A DNA stretch of 64,000 bases from assembly GCF_000189635.1 (NCBI RefSeq), contig NW_002476246.1, forward strand, positions 186,001 through 250,000. Reading direction: 5' to 3'. Positions 13,692-24,489 of the stretch are shown here, one piece after another. A program made the translations under genes and the position numbers. Positions within the stretch are counted from its first letter, which is position 1. The number at the start of each line of letters is the position of its first letter. The notes under the pieces were generated by a model. That model did not search any database. It saw only the letters and a program-made list of their open reading frames with translations, and was not told the DNA's origin. This DNA comes from Tetrahymena thermophila SB210 (taxonomy: Eukaryota > Ciliophora > Oligohymenophorea > Hymenostomatida > Tetrahymenidae).

Positions 13692-14354
13692 ATGGGTTGT
13701 TAAAATTCTACAGGTTAAGTTAGCACTAACGAAATAAAGCAAGTTGAAAAGGTAGTTTTAGGTTATTGGGCTTTCCCTTTGAGAGGTTAGCCAATTAGAT
13801 ACATCTTAGAGCTTGCAAACTACCCTTACACAGAAACTAAATACACTCCTTCTACTGCAACTGAATGGTTCGGAAAAGATAAACTAGAGCTTGGATTAGA
13901 CTTCCCTAATCTTCCCTACTTGATCCACGGAGACTTTTCAATTACAGAGTCTTAAAATATTGTGAATTATTTGATATAATTAACAAACCAATAAAGTCTT
14001 TAAGGAGAAGGCGAATTAAAATATAAAGTAGATAATATAAGATATGTATGCGATGATTTAATTTCCAAGATATTCTTATCAACTAGAAAAAATGATGAAG
14101 AAAAGAAAACTGATCTTAATACTTAAATTATTCCAAAAATCAAATAGTTACAAAAGGTTTTAGGCAACAAAAACTCCTTCTTCAACAAGTTAACTTTAGC
14201 TGACATCTTCGGTTATACAGCTATTAATAACTTCAAAAAGACCTATCCTTAAGAATATGAAGAATTCGCTTCTACTTTTGATCCCTTGCTAAAAAGATTC
14301 GAAGAAATTCCCATCATTAAAAAATATCATTAATCTGATAGATACTTCAAATGA
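13692..14354 (+). CDS. glutathione S-transferase paralogue with MGC N-terminus
   Basis: An intronless 220-residue protein, clearly homologous to the GST at 11,598 along its whole length (shared LGYWA.PLRGQPIRYI, WFGKDK.ELGLDFPNLPYLI, ITESQNIVNY and ADIF.YTAIN). The catalytic tyrosine of GYW is Tyr25. It differs by a ~15-residue N-terminal extension starting MGCQNSTG. Gly2 with Ser6 fits an N-myristoylation signal and Cys3 would allow palmitoylation, so this copy may be membrane-tethered whereas its neighbour should be soluble. That localisation is inference; the enzyme family assignment is firm. The stop is TGA at 14352-14354. Confidence 0.92.
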
Positions 14355-14673
14355 ACAAATTATATTTTGCAATGTTTATTTATATCATTTTTGTTATTGT
14401 TAGATTCTTAAAATCTTTTATTTTCTCATCTAAAACTTCTTTTATATTTTTTATTAATTTATTTTAATTAACACCTTTAAAAACAAAGCATACAACTATT
14501 AATAGATAAAATACTTTATTTTTTGCGTATCTTTTATTAAAATTAAATCTGAATATTGAATAATTAAAAAAATTCAATAAATAATATGCAAAATAGAAAA
14601 TAGTTAAAAAATAAATGCTTGACTTCCAAAAAAGAAGAATAAAATTAAGCATAAGCTCTTAAATTTCATGAAA
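14355..14673. other. gene-free spacer
   Basis: AT-rich 3' flank of the GST and 5' flank of the second tRNA-Asp. The short open frame on the minus strand here is low-complexity and not convincing. Confidence 0.4.
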
Positions 14674-14745
14674 TCCGAGATAGTATAGTGGTTAGTATTC
14701 CTGCCTGTCACGCAGGAGACCCGGGTTCAATTCCCGGTCTCGGAG
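14674..14745 (+). tRNA. tRNA-Asp (GTC), copy 2
   Basis: Identical over all 72 nt to the copy at 9532 (anticodon GTC, discriminator G) and followed by a CTTTTTTT terminator. The flanking DNA is not conserved apart from the terminator, so only the gene body is shared. Confidence 0.97.
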
Positions 14746-14893
14746 CTTTTTTTCAAGTTAATTAATTAAAAAATTCAATTTTTACAAATTAAATACAAAT
14801 TAATTAATATTAATAGGGAGAGGGTTTATTTTCCAAAGCTTATTGGTTTTCTGAACTAATAAAAATAAATTTAATAAAATTTATTTAAAAAAT

Positions 14894-14986
14894 TAGCCCA
14901 GAGAGGATTTGAACCTCCGTCTCTCGAAAAGCTTTTCTTCAATGGTTCAATAAATCGAGTATGCTTACCAGCTGCACCACTGAGCC
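14894..14986 (-). tRNA. intron-containing tRNA, probably Ile (TAT), copy 1
   Basis: On the minus strand, acceptor GGCTCAG pairs with CTGGGCT (two G-U), discriminator A. The D arm is GTGC-AGCTGGTAA-GCAT. The anticodon stem CTCGA/TCGAG is separated by 27 nt instead of 7, so an intron of about 20 nt lies in the anticodon loop. The T arm GGAGG-TTCAAAT-CCTCT closes with one G-U pair. The loop begins TTTAT, so T33 is followed by TAT. The exon resembles eukaryotic tRNA-Ile(UAU), which is typically intron-bearing. The exact splice points and so the anticodon remain inferred. Related copies lie at 16,824 and 20,754. Confidence 0.75.
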
Positions 14987-16609
14987 TTCAAAGTATTTTA
15001 AATAATTAACAAATGATTAATATCTGAAGTGTCTACAATTTATATAGACATTTATTTATTTTTTTATTAGTTAAAGCAAAAAAAAAAACATAAAAAAATA
15101 AATAAGCATGCAAATTCAAAATTACTATTATCTAAAAACTATTTCAATTTCTTAATAAGAAAATAAAGGATAATTAATATTGAGTAAATTATTTTTTTAT
15201 AAGATTAGTTAATACACCTTTATATTATATTAAATTTATTTATTTATTAAACTACTCTAAACTTATAAATAGACTACTGATGGATATACATGGATGGGAT
15301 GTGAGGAATAAAAAACTAATTTCTTTAAATTATTATATAATTTATTCCTCTTCTTTTTGCTTTATTTTAGAGATCATTTACTTACTATATTTAACTTGCT
15401 TGATTTTTATTTTTAAAAGGATAAAAATATATAATTTAACAATTAAATAAACAAACAAAGAAAATTAATATAATTATAAAAAAAAACTTTAAATTTTTAG
15501 ATAATCTATCACCTCTTTTTATAAATTTATTAGATTGAGATCACTTACCTACTTACTTACTATCTTTAATTTATTTGATATTTTTTAAAATGATAAAATA
15601 TTTAATTTAACATTTAAACTAAGAAAATTAATAAATTAATTAATTAATTAATTAGTTATAAAAAGCACTAATAAACAGTTAGCTATTTAATTAGATAGCA
15701 CCAAATTGTAATTTAAATTATTTATTTATTTAAAATATGTGAAGTCAGTCTATTATTAAAAATTAAAAAACAAACTTGAAAGATATTCAATCAAATCAAA
15801 TCAATTTATAATTCATAATATAAAATTATTTGTAATCTTGTAAATAAATTTTATTTTATAAAAAAATCCTTTAAAATAAATTAAATTAAATAGTTTAGAC
15901 AGTGATTTCAATAATAAACTTATGTGGGTTTCCAAAAAATAAATATTATTTTAAAAAATTTACCTGAAATTTGATGTATTTTTAAATTAAATGATATAAA
16001 CTAACTTCAGTCTGTCTTTCAAGATTTCGATGATATTTTTGTAAGAATCTTGATATAGAGAAAAATGAATATAGATGCAGAATTTTTAATACATCTATGC
16101 TTTCCTATTCATGAAACCCTAATATTATTTATTAAATTAACCTCAACTCAATGGTATTGAGGTTAGTTTTAAGTTAAATTAGGTTACATAAAATTTAAAA
16201 TTGATAATATTGTTAGAGTAAAATATAAAAGAAAATATAAAAAAATTAATTGATAGGTTTCTTTCTCAAATTAATAAATAGCCTATGATATTAAATAGAT
16301 ATGATTAAGCTATTTAATGAAGATCTTTTTAAAATTTATTTTTTGTTCAATAAATAAAATAATAGATTCCTAAATATATTTTTATCTATAGAAATTTGAT
16401 AGAAAATCAATTTAATTATCTTATTTGTTTGATAAAAAACAATATCTAATTTAACATATAAATTAATTCCATTCTGAGCTTTAGCTAGAAATTTTAATTA
16501 ATCAGATTTGCACTTATTTAAAAATTATTACAAATAAATACTTCTATATGCTGTAAAAATCTTAAATTTAAGTTAAATAACTCTACTATTAAAATATTAC
16601 AATAAAAGT
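14987..16609. other. gene-free AT-rich interval
   Basis: Contains TTTA, TTAC and TTAA microsatellite runs (for example 15,540-15,660) and no convincing exon on either strand. A short inverted repeat AACCTCAACTCAATGGTATTGAGGTT-like hairpin sits at about 16,139-16,165; it is not associated with any gene. Confidence 0.45.
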
Positions 16610-17740
16610 ATATTTTTTTAAATATTTGCTAAATTAAATTAATTATTGATATATAGTCATATAATGGTAAGATTATTACTAGAAATATAGTAAGGAAGCA
16701 AACAATTTATTGATTTTTCTAATAATTTATGAAATTTTGAGGTTTTAAAAAACTGAATATTTTGAATAAATATAAAATTTAAAAAATCAATTAAGTAAAA
16801 AAAGAAAAAGACTTGAAAAAAAGTAGCTCAGAGAGGGTTCGAACCTCTGTCTCTCGACACTCTTTTCTAAATGTAGGAGGATGAACGTTAAATCGAGCAT
16901 GCTTACCAGCTGCACCACTGAGCCTTTCAAAGATTTTAATTAATAATTTGATTATAAATAAATAAAAGAGTCTATTTTCTTAGATTTTTTTGATAGATAG
17001 ATTCTGTACTTATTTATTTCTTTATATTAATATCATGCATGAAAAATTAATATTAACTTAAAAATCTATCTGGATTTAAGTATAAAAATTAAACTTTATA
17101 AATAAAAAAATTTAAAATTAAAAAAATATATTCTTGGTCATGAGCACAAAACAAACATCCTACCTCGCAACCAAAAAACAACTCTAAAACCTTAAAAAAT
17201 AATATTTTTAAGTTCTAATTTTTAACATTACAACAATCCATATAATAGAATTTTCTAAATTTAAATCAAATAAAGAACTATCTCTTTCTATTAAGATTAT
17301 AATTATTTTTCACTTTATGGATACATTTTTAAATGAATAAAACCATTGAACAAAAAATATTTCTTAAATTTTTATTCTTAATAAGAAAAACATAAAAAGC
17401 AATAAATAAATAGATATTTTTTTTTTAATTTAATTAAGATTAACTTTCATAATAAAGGTGACACTTTTATAACAAAATTTTTGTAAGTAATAGGGTATGC
17501 TTACAGATTTTCTAAAGAACTAATTAATTATATCTTAGTATTACAATATTACATTAGACTTTAATAATGCAGATAGCATCGATATGATCTCATAGTGATA
17601 GATTAAATTTAATATTATTTTAATATAATTAATAAATAAATAAATAAATTTATTTTATTGTAAAAATAAAAAATTTATTTAATAAATACCACAACAAATT
17701 TTTAATATGAAATAATCTATTTTATAAATAAATAAATAAT
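16610..17740. repeat. 1.1-kb segmental duplication, copy 1
   Basis: This segment and 20,555-21,630 align along their length in direct orientation with small indels. Shared landmarks are AACAATTTATTGATTTTTCTAAT upstream of the tRNA, the tRNA itself, TTTCAAAGATTTTAATTAATAAT directly after it, ATGAGCACAAA..CATCCTA about 250 bp further on, and ACAAATTTT near the end. It explains why two intron-containing tRNA copies share flanks while the copy at 14,894 does not. Confidence 0.8.
16824..16924 (-). tRNA. intron-containing tRNA, copy 2 (anticodon ambiguous)
   Basis: Same exon sequence family as the copy at 14,894. Acceptor GGCTCAG pairs with CTGAGCT and discriminator is A. The anticodon stem CTCGA/TCGAG encloses 35 nt, implying a ~28-nt intron. 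The T arm AGAGG-TTCGAAC-CCTCT is perfect, and a T7 terminator follows. The loop begins TTTAA rather than TTTAT. If the intron enters after position 37 the anticodon would read TAA; if it enters one base earlier it could still be Ile-type. Confidence 0.7.
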
Positions 17741-17789
17741 TTGTGATTATAGCTAATTAAGTATATATTTTTTCTTCAAGTTTAAAAAG

Positions 17790-19062
17790 GTATAATATAA
17801 TTGGTGATTAAGGTACATTAAACTTAGGTACCAATTTAGGAAAACGCACTAATCTTTCAGATTTAACAATTCATCTTTAGTAAAAACAGTTTATTTATTT
17901 TGAATTATGACATTTTTGAATATTAAAATGAATTAAAAATAATATAACTAACTCTTTTAATTTATTCATTTATGGGCTTTTCATTTGATTTATATTTCTT
18001 TCTTTTATATTCAACTTGTGATTTTTTATCTATTTATTTATTTCATTGCTTGTTTGTTTATTTAAATCATTTTTCTGTTTCAACTTTCGTTTTTTTTTAT
18101 TAAATATTTAATTAATTTCTTATTTGTTAATATTTTTGTTCATTTTTCCTTTTAACTAACTAATAAACTATATATTTTTTCTTAAATATTTATAAAGAGA
18201 AAATTAAATTGGCGATGTGGGTATATCAGAATTAGGTTCTGGTTTAAGAAAATGCACTAATCTCTCAAATTTGATACTTGATCTTTAGTAAAAACAGTTT
18301 ATTTGTTTGGGATTTCTATATTTTTTAATATATAAATAAATTTAAAAGTATATGGCAACTTCTTTTAATTTTTTATAATCTTTTTATTTTATTTATTTTT
18401 CTTTTTTTATTCTGATTGATTTTTTATTTATTTGTTTATTTGTTAATAACTCATTTTTATTTACAACTCTTGCTTTAATTTATTTCTTATTGTTTCATTT
18501 TTTTGTTCACTTTTTCCTAACAACAAACTAATTAACTTTACATTTTTTCTACAATATTTAAATATTCCAAATTAAATCGGTGATACAGGTGTTTTATGCT
18601 TAGGTTCTTAATTAAGAAAATGCTCTAAACTCTTAAATTTGATACTTAAACTTAAGTAAAAATAGTTTATTTCTTTTGGATTGTGATATTTTTTAACATA
18701 AAAATGAATTTAAAACAATATATTAACTCTTTTTACTTATTTATTTATTAGCTATTAATTTGATTTGTTTTTCTTTATTTCTGCTTGTGTGGGTGTGTGT
18801 TTTATTTTATATATATATATATTTGTTTGTTTGTTAATTTAACTCATTTTGTCAATCTAACTTCCAACTTTTGCTTTTATTATGAATATCATTTATTATT
18901 ATTTCATATTTTTTTTCATTTTCTCCTTTTCAAAAAATAATTAACTATATTTTTTCTTCAATATTTAAAAAGAGGAAACTATATTTATACAATTGGTGCT
19001 CTAGACTTAGGTTTTGGTTTAGGAAAGTGCGCTAATCTCTCAAATTTGATACTTGATCTTTC
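17790..19062 (+). pseudogene. tandem array of four 90-nt LRR exon cassettes, probably a gene relic
   Basis: Four leucine-rich-repeat exons recur at 17790-17879, 18198-18287, 18566-18655 and 18973-19062, about 0.37-0.41 kb apart. Each is exactly 90 nt and begins one base before a codon. Each ends two bases into a codon, so all flanking introns would be phase 2. The coding core is a Tetrahymena-type LRR (IGDVGISELGSGLRKCTNLS in copy 2). Every copy ends before a GTAAAAA donor. Copies 1, 2 and 4 have AG acceptors, but copy 3 has AT at that place. The ~300-nt spacers are themselves homologous, so the whole exon-plus-intron unit was duplicated. No start exon, terminal exon or other domain was found on either side. 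That and the lost acceptor favour a relic, although an active gene with undetected end exons cannot be excluded. Confidence 0.65.
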
Positions 19063-20554
19063 GTAAAAACAGTTATTTAATTTAGAATCTGATATTTTTG
19101 AATATAAAAAAAAATTTAAAACTATACAATTGACTAACTAACTAACTCTTCTAATTTATTTATTTATTAGATTTTATTTTATTTTATTTTATCTTATTTA
19201 TTATTATTTTTTTTAGTAATTTACACTAATTTGTATTAAAAGTCAAAACAAAGTGAAGAACTCAAAATAAGTAAAAGTAAAGTGCATTAAATCAAGAAAA
19301 TTAGCAGCTTTAAAAATATAATATTGATTGACAATAAAAAGTCTAGAAATAGGACAAATAAATAAATATATTTGAGAAATTAAATATAATATGTTTTATA
19401 TTTCAACATTTTAACATTAGTATTTTGATATTAATTTTAATAATGATATTATTTACTCATGAATACTAAGAAATTAATTTAACCAATATTTGCTTATAAA
19501 TAATTTAATATTTTGCTGAGGTTTAAATTTTTTTATAAATCATTTAATATCACGTCACTTCCTCTCAATATGCTATGCTTGTATTTCTTAGAAATAAGGA
19601 TTTACAAAATATTTACTGTGATTGATAGGGAAATGAGTAATATTTCTTTATTGGTTAGCTATATTAGCAAAAGCTGGACTAACTTTTAAATTAATGTAAA
19701 CATTCCAACAATCAATGTATAGTTTACAGTTGAATTTTATATGTCTTTTTATTAATGGTATTAAGCTTTATTTATTTCTTTTTTTCAACAAATAAAAACA
19801 GCATATTTTGAAATCCTAGAAATCATTCCAAATAACTAATACTACAATTTTATAGGTCTACCACTTGGCTTACTTTTTTTTTATTTGTATGTCAATGTCT
19901 CGTCTAACTCTATTTCGTCATCATAAAATAATACGTTTTTTTATTTATGCTAAACATATTAATGGATTAAATATTAGAATAATTAGTAATATCTAATTAT
20001 TGTAACAAATAAAATTTTTTTATAGTAAATTTGTTAAATCAAATCTTAGCATTAATTATATGTGTAAATTTTTTATATAACATTATAATATCAAAAAATG
20101 AATAAAAAACGGAATAGAACTGTTGCTAAAGATTGTATTTGCTTTATGGTAGATGTTTTGGTATGTTCATTTTCAGTTTCCATGATGATTTAAATTTTCT
20201 TTGAAATTGAATGGATTTTTACTAAAATGTCAATATTTATTTATCAATTACTTAATTATCAAAGAGTGAAGGTTGAAATTAAAAATATAGACTTAATGAT
20301 TTTCTAACTCAAGTAATTCTAATATACTTGCAAAATTTATGTAAATCCTCAAAATGCGTTATATATTTACCTATTTAATATTTATGGATAATATGTGTGA
20401 AATACTTATTTAATTACCAAAAAGCTAAATATAGTAGCTTTAAATTCACAAAATTAAAAATTTGAAGAAATATATACTGTGAAGAGTTCATTATAGCATG
20501 TCATTTTTGTTGAAAAATTTTCCGACTTGAAATCAAGAATAGAAATAATTTAAA
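19063..20554. other. gene-free AT-rich interval
   Basis: AT-rich sequence after the LRR cassettes. A 100-codon open frame in the ciliate code exists at 20,098-20,400 (+), but TGA is rare by chance here and it shows no motif, so it is not called. No other structure was recognised. Confidence 0.4.
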
Positions 20555-21630
20555 AAAAAATATTTGCTTCATTAAATTAAATGTTATACATAGTCATTTT
20601 ACGGTACTAGAAATAAAGCAAACAAGAAAACAATTTATTGATTTTTCTAATATTTTATGAAATTTTATATAACTGACTGAATATATAATTTTGAATAAAT
20701 ATTAAAATAAAAAAATTTATGTTAAATAAATAAGAAAAAAATTAAAAAAAAAGTAGCTCAGAGAGGGTTCGAACCTCTGTCTCTCGACACACTTTTATAA
20801 GGTTGGTCAGCAAATATAAATCGAGCATGCTTACCAGCTGCACCACTGAGCCTTTCAAAGATTTTAATTAATAATCTGATTATAAATAAAAGATTCTTTG
20901 ATTATATAATTACTTATTTGTTTATATTAATTTCATGAAAAATTAATATTTACTAAAAATTCTAGCTATCTATAAGTATAAAAATTAAGCTTTTTAAATA
21001 ATAAAATTTAAAATTAAAGTAATATATTCTTATTATGAGCACAAACATCCTAGCTCTCAACCAAAAAATAACTTCAAAAGCTTAAAAAATATAAAGATTT
21101 AATATTATATTTTTGAAGATCAATTTTCAAATTTACATTAATGCATATAATAGTATTTTCAAAATGTAAATCAAATAAAGGACAGGACTATTTTTCTTTA
21201 AAAAGTTTTAACTATTATACTATGGATACATTTTTGAATGAATAAAATCTATACCATTGAACAAAAAATATTTTGTAACTTAAATTTATATTCTAAATAA
21301 GAAAAACATAAAAACAATAAATAAATAGATATTTCTTTTATAATTTAATTAAGATTAGCTTTATTTTAAAGGCTACACTTTATAACAAGACTTTATGTAG
21401 CTTTAAAGTATGCTTATAGGTTATCTGAAGAATCAATTAAATCTTATCATTGCAATATTACATTTGACTCTAAAAAAGCATAAAGCATCAATATAATATT
21501 AAAGTGATGGATGAAATATTATTTGAATATAATAAGTAGATTTATACTATTGTAAAAAATTTATATCATATAAACCATAACAAATTTTATCTTAAATAAT
21601 CTTTTTTATAAATAAATATTTCATGGTTTT
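20555..21630. repeat. 1.1-kb segmental duplication, copy 2
   Basis: Direct-repeat partner of 16,610-17,740, with the tRNA at the same relative place. Similarity fades about 0.8 kb past the tRNA, near the microsatellite at 21,738. Confidence 0.8.
20754..20852 (-). tRNA. intron-containing tRNA-Ile (TAT), copy 3
   Basis: Exon sequence is identical to copy 2 in the stems (acceptor GGCTCAG/CTGAGCT, T arm AGAGG-TTCGAAC-CCTCT). The anticodon loop starts TTTATA, giving T33-TAT-A37 before an intron of about 26 nt. The intron contains TTATAAA, which can pair with the TTTATA of the loop, as pre-tRNA introns commonly do. This is the copy that best supports an Ile-UAU reading, the decoder of the AUA codon. 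A poly-T run follows on the minus strand. Confidence 0.8.
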
Positions 21631-21737
21631 AAGTTAAAATATTTAAATTTTATTATTAAAGTAGATTATTTTTTTATATAAAAAGATATAGTTAATTATT
21701 ATCTTTAATTTCTTTGAATATCATTCAAAAGAAAACT

Positions 21738-21813
21738 AATTAATTGATTGGTTGATTGATTGATTGATTGATTGATTAATTGATTGATTGATTGATTGAT
21801 TGATTGATAAATT

Positions 21814-21846
<33 letters not shown>

Positions 21847-21980
21847 GTGGGGGGTTGATATACGGGATCCTCTGGTATGGAGGGAGTCGATATCTGGGAC
21901 ATCATTTCTTCCAATCCCATAGCATGCTCTATGAGTCCCAGTTATCAACCCCCCACCGATAGATAGATAGATAGATAGGT
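21738..21980. repeat. TTGA then GATA microsatellites flanking an inverted repeat
   Basis: A (TTGA)n tract of about 70 bp runs into a (GATA)n tract up to 21,845. After a 112-bp GC-rich island the GATA tract resumes at 21,958-21,978. The short reading frames visible across it are translations of the repeat and not genes. Confidence 0.9.
21846..21957. repeat. 112-bp GC-rich inverted-repeat island inside GATA repeat
   Basis: Perfect 15-bp inverted arms, GGTGGGGGGTTGATA at 21,846-21,860 and its reverse complement at 21,943-21,957, bound an interior far richer in GC than anything nearby. Inside are a second inverted pair (CTGGGAC at about 21,893 and GTCCCAG at about 21,936) and the palindromes GGATCC, GATATC and GCATGC. 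Each arm includes one GGGGTT/AACCCC, the ciliate telomere unit, which may be chance. No coding potential is evident. Confidence 0.8.
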
Positions 21981-22622
21981 GTAAGTTACAGCGATTTCAC
22001 AGAATATGCTATAATTTATTCTATTCTAAAAATGAATGTCATATTCTCATAAATTCAAAATATTCTGCCATCCATCATTAGTTGGTTATATTGCAAATTT
22101 TGTAATAGTAACATATGATTTAATAACATTAAATCAAAGAATATTATTTATTTATTCAATCAATTAGTAGATAAACTTAATATTTGGTGAATAGATATTT
22201 TTTTTTGTTGTATTATGATAAATTTAATTAAGAAATGTTTGGATTATTTTTTTTCAGACTAAAATAAATTTTATACTGAGATGAAATTTAATAAATATTC
22301 AGAATATATTTAAATATGATCTAAATGTTAGTTAATTATAGTGCTTTTATTCCGTTAATAGGAATTAATTGGATGATTATTATTTATTTTTTATTCAATT
22401 TTCTATCAAAAATAATTAATTTAAAAAAACTCTATAAAAATCCTACCAAGATTTAAATTATAATGATAGACCAAATAAATTAAAAGCATCAATCAATCAA
22501 TCAAACAACATAAAAGAAAGATAGATATATATAAAAATAATAAAGTAATGTACTAAAATATAATGTAAGATAATAAATAGTATATCAATCAACACATCCG
22601 CTGCTTTTCATTTGATAAAAAG
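21981..22622. other. gene-free AT-rich interval
   Basis: 3' flank of the minus-strand gene at 22,623. Nothing recognised apart from a short ATCA repeat near 22,488-22,504. Confidence 0.4.
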
Positions 22623-23096
22623 TCAGCTGTTTTCTAAAGTTTTAAAAAATTTATTCAGACCATAGCCACAATTTTGATGAAAAGTATTGTTAATCAATTT
22701 ACCAACTACTAGCTCGTTATCTAAGCAAAGATGAGTATATTATTTGGAAATATCATAAGTACAATTGAATATAGCTATTTGCATATTATTTTGCATTTAA
22801 CCTATGAACTAAAGTCCATTTTGATTGACATTTTAATTATATCTGAGGGGAATACTCAATATTTTTTCAGAATTTAATTCATAAAAATCTAATATATAGC
22901 CACTGCTAGTAAATTTAAACGAAGTACTAAATTATTAACCATGCTAAGGGCATGAATATGAGTAAATTGTATTATTAAAATTCCAGCGAGAGAGAGGGCA
23001 TTTAGATTCCTCACAAGAATTACCAGTAGAAAATGACATTACTTTGCAATTAATTGCAGTTATTATAAAAGCAAGATAGATAACTAAAAATTTCAT
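22623..23096 (-). CDS. small secreted protein, unrecognised family
   Basis: A single 157-codon frame from the ATG at 23,096 to the TGA at 22,623-22,625, intronless. It starts MKFLVIYLAFIITAINC, a signal peptide with likely cleavage near residue 17-18. The mature chain has several cysteines (SCEESKCPL, SYSCPQHG, IFNCTYD, HLCLD, QNCGYG) and Asn-X-Ser/Thr sites, consistent with an extracellular or granule protein. No known domain can be named. A cysteine-poor hydrophobic second segment is absent, so it is not an obvious membrane protein. Confidence 0.72.
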
Positions 23097-24489
23097 GAGT
23101 TATTATAGACTTATATATATTTTTTTTTATTTATTTTTAATAAGATTTCTTCAATTTTGTTGATTATACTTTTATGTTTTTTTTAATCAAATAATAATTT
23201 ATTTATTTCTTAATTAATTATTAAATTTTGGCAAATAATTTCGAGTTTATAAAACATAAATTAATGGATTACATACATACAGCTGGCTTGTTTTAATATT
23301 GGGGAGAGAAAAATAATTAAAAGGCTGGCTATTTAAGTAAAAAAACCTACATAAAAAGCTAATTTTAGATATTTTATTCAATTTAATTTAACAAACTCTT
23401 ACTTAGCATTTTGTTTAGATATTTTGAAATGTTTATCATTTATTTTTAGAAAGAAGCAAATATTTTTTAAATTTTATAAAATTTTAGTTACTGCAATTAA
23501 TTTCTGATAAAATAAATAAGACCAAATTTTGAAATTTTAAAAAAATAATTTTTAAAATTTATGTTCTGAAGTCGGAACTTCCTATTTCTGAGTTTCGAAT
23601 TATCAATAAACTACGGTATTTATAGCTTTAATAATTAAGATATTATTTTATCTATATATTTATTAAAATAATAGCAGATTATTTTTAAAATAAAATCAAA
23701 AACATAAATTATTTTAGAATAAGTTGTAAATCTTATTTAAATTTGAGTTTTTATAAGAAGTTAAATAAATAAATAAATAAATAAGAACATATTAAATTTT
23801 TTTTATTTGTTAAGAAATTCATAAATTAATTAATAGATAAAAGAAATATTATTTTGTTAAATATTAATTTATTGTTGGTTGGAAATAAAATAATTTGAGA
23901 TAAATATTTTATCTTCATTTTTTCTTTCAGATTTTTAACTTAATCTATTTACTTACTTTATGATTGAGAAAGATATCAAGCTAATTAGATAATTAAAAAT
24001 ATTTTTAAAGATCGTCTTCTTATTGAATACATCTACCAAATAGAAAGATAAATAGATAGTGATTGATTTATTTATTTGTAAAAGTCAAGCTAAGCAAACA
24101 AACAATAGATTATAAATAAGTAAATATCTTTAATAAAATAAATAGTTCTATTAGATCATAATTAGGTTAATATAAAAGTAGTGTCATAATTATTTTACAA
24201 AAGCATGTACAATTTAAATTAGGAAGATCCTTGTCTTTAAAGAGAGCTTATGGAGTATCTCTATAACTAAAATGTCCGCTAATAAAAGCTTGCATAGTTA
24301 AATTTTTAGCATTTATATCAAAGTTTCTCAAAAAAAGGTATTAAAAAAAGAAGTTTAACTCATTTTATTTATTAGAGATAAATAAATATATTAATTATTT
24401 CAACTCAGCTAAATCCAGCAAATAATGAATCAAAATAATATTAATTGACCAATAAGAAGCTTAAATAGGATGGCTTTTATGAATTAAAT
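23097..24489. other. gene-free AT-rich interval
   Basis: Divergent upstream space between the minus-strand secreted gene and the plus-strand kinase relic. It has an AAAT run at 23,760-23,785 and no convincing exon. Confidence 0.4.

Noticed and set aside
20098..20400. 100-codon plus-strand frame MNKKRNRTVAKDC...
   Set aside because: With only TGA as stop in such AT-rich DNA, frames of this length arise often; it has no motif, repeat or splice context.
21705..21948. Two overlapping minus-strand ORFs (LSIYLSIYL..., SINQSINQ...)
   Set aside because: Direct translation of TTGA and GATA microsatellites.
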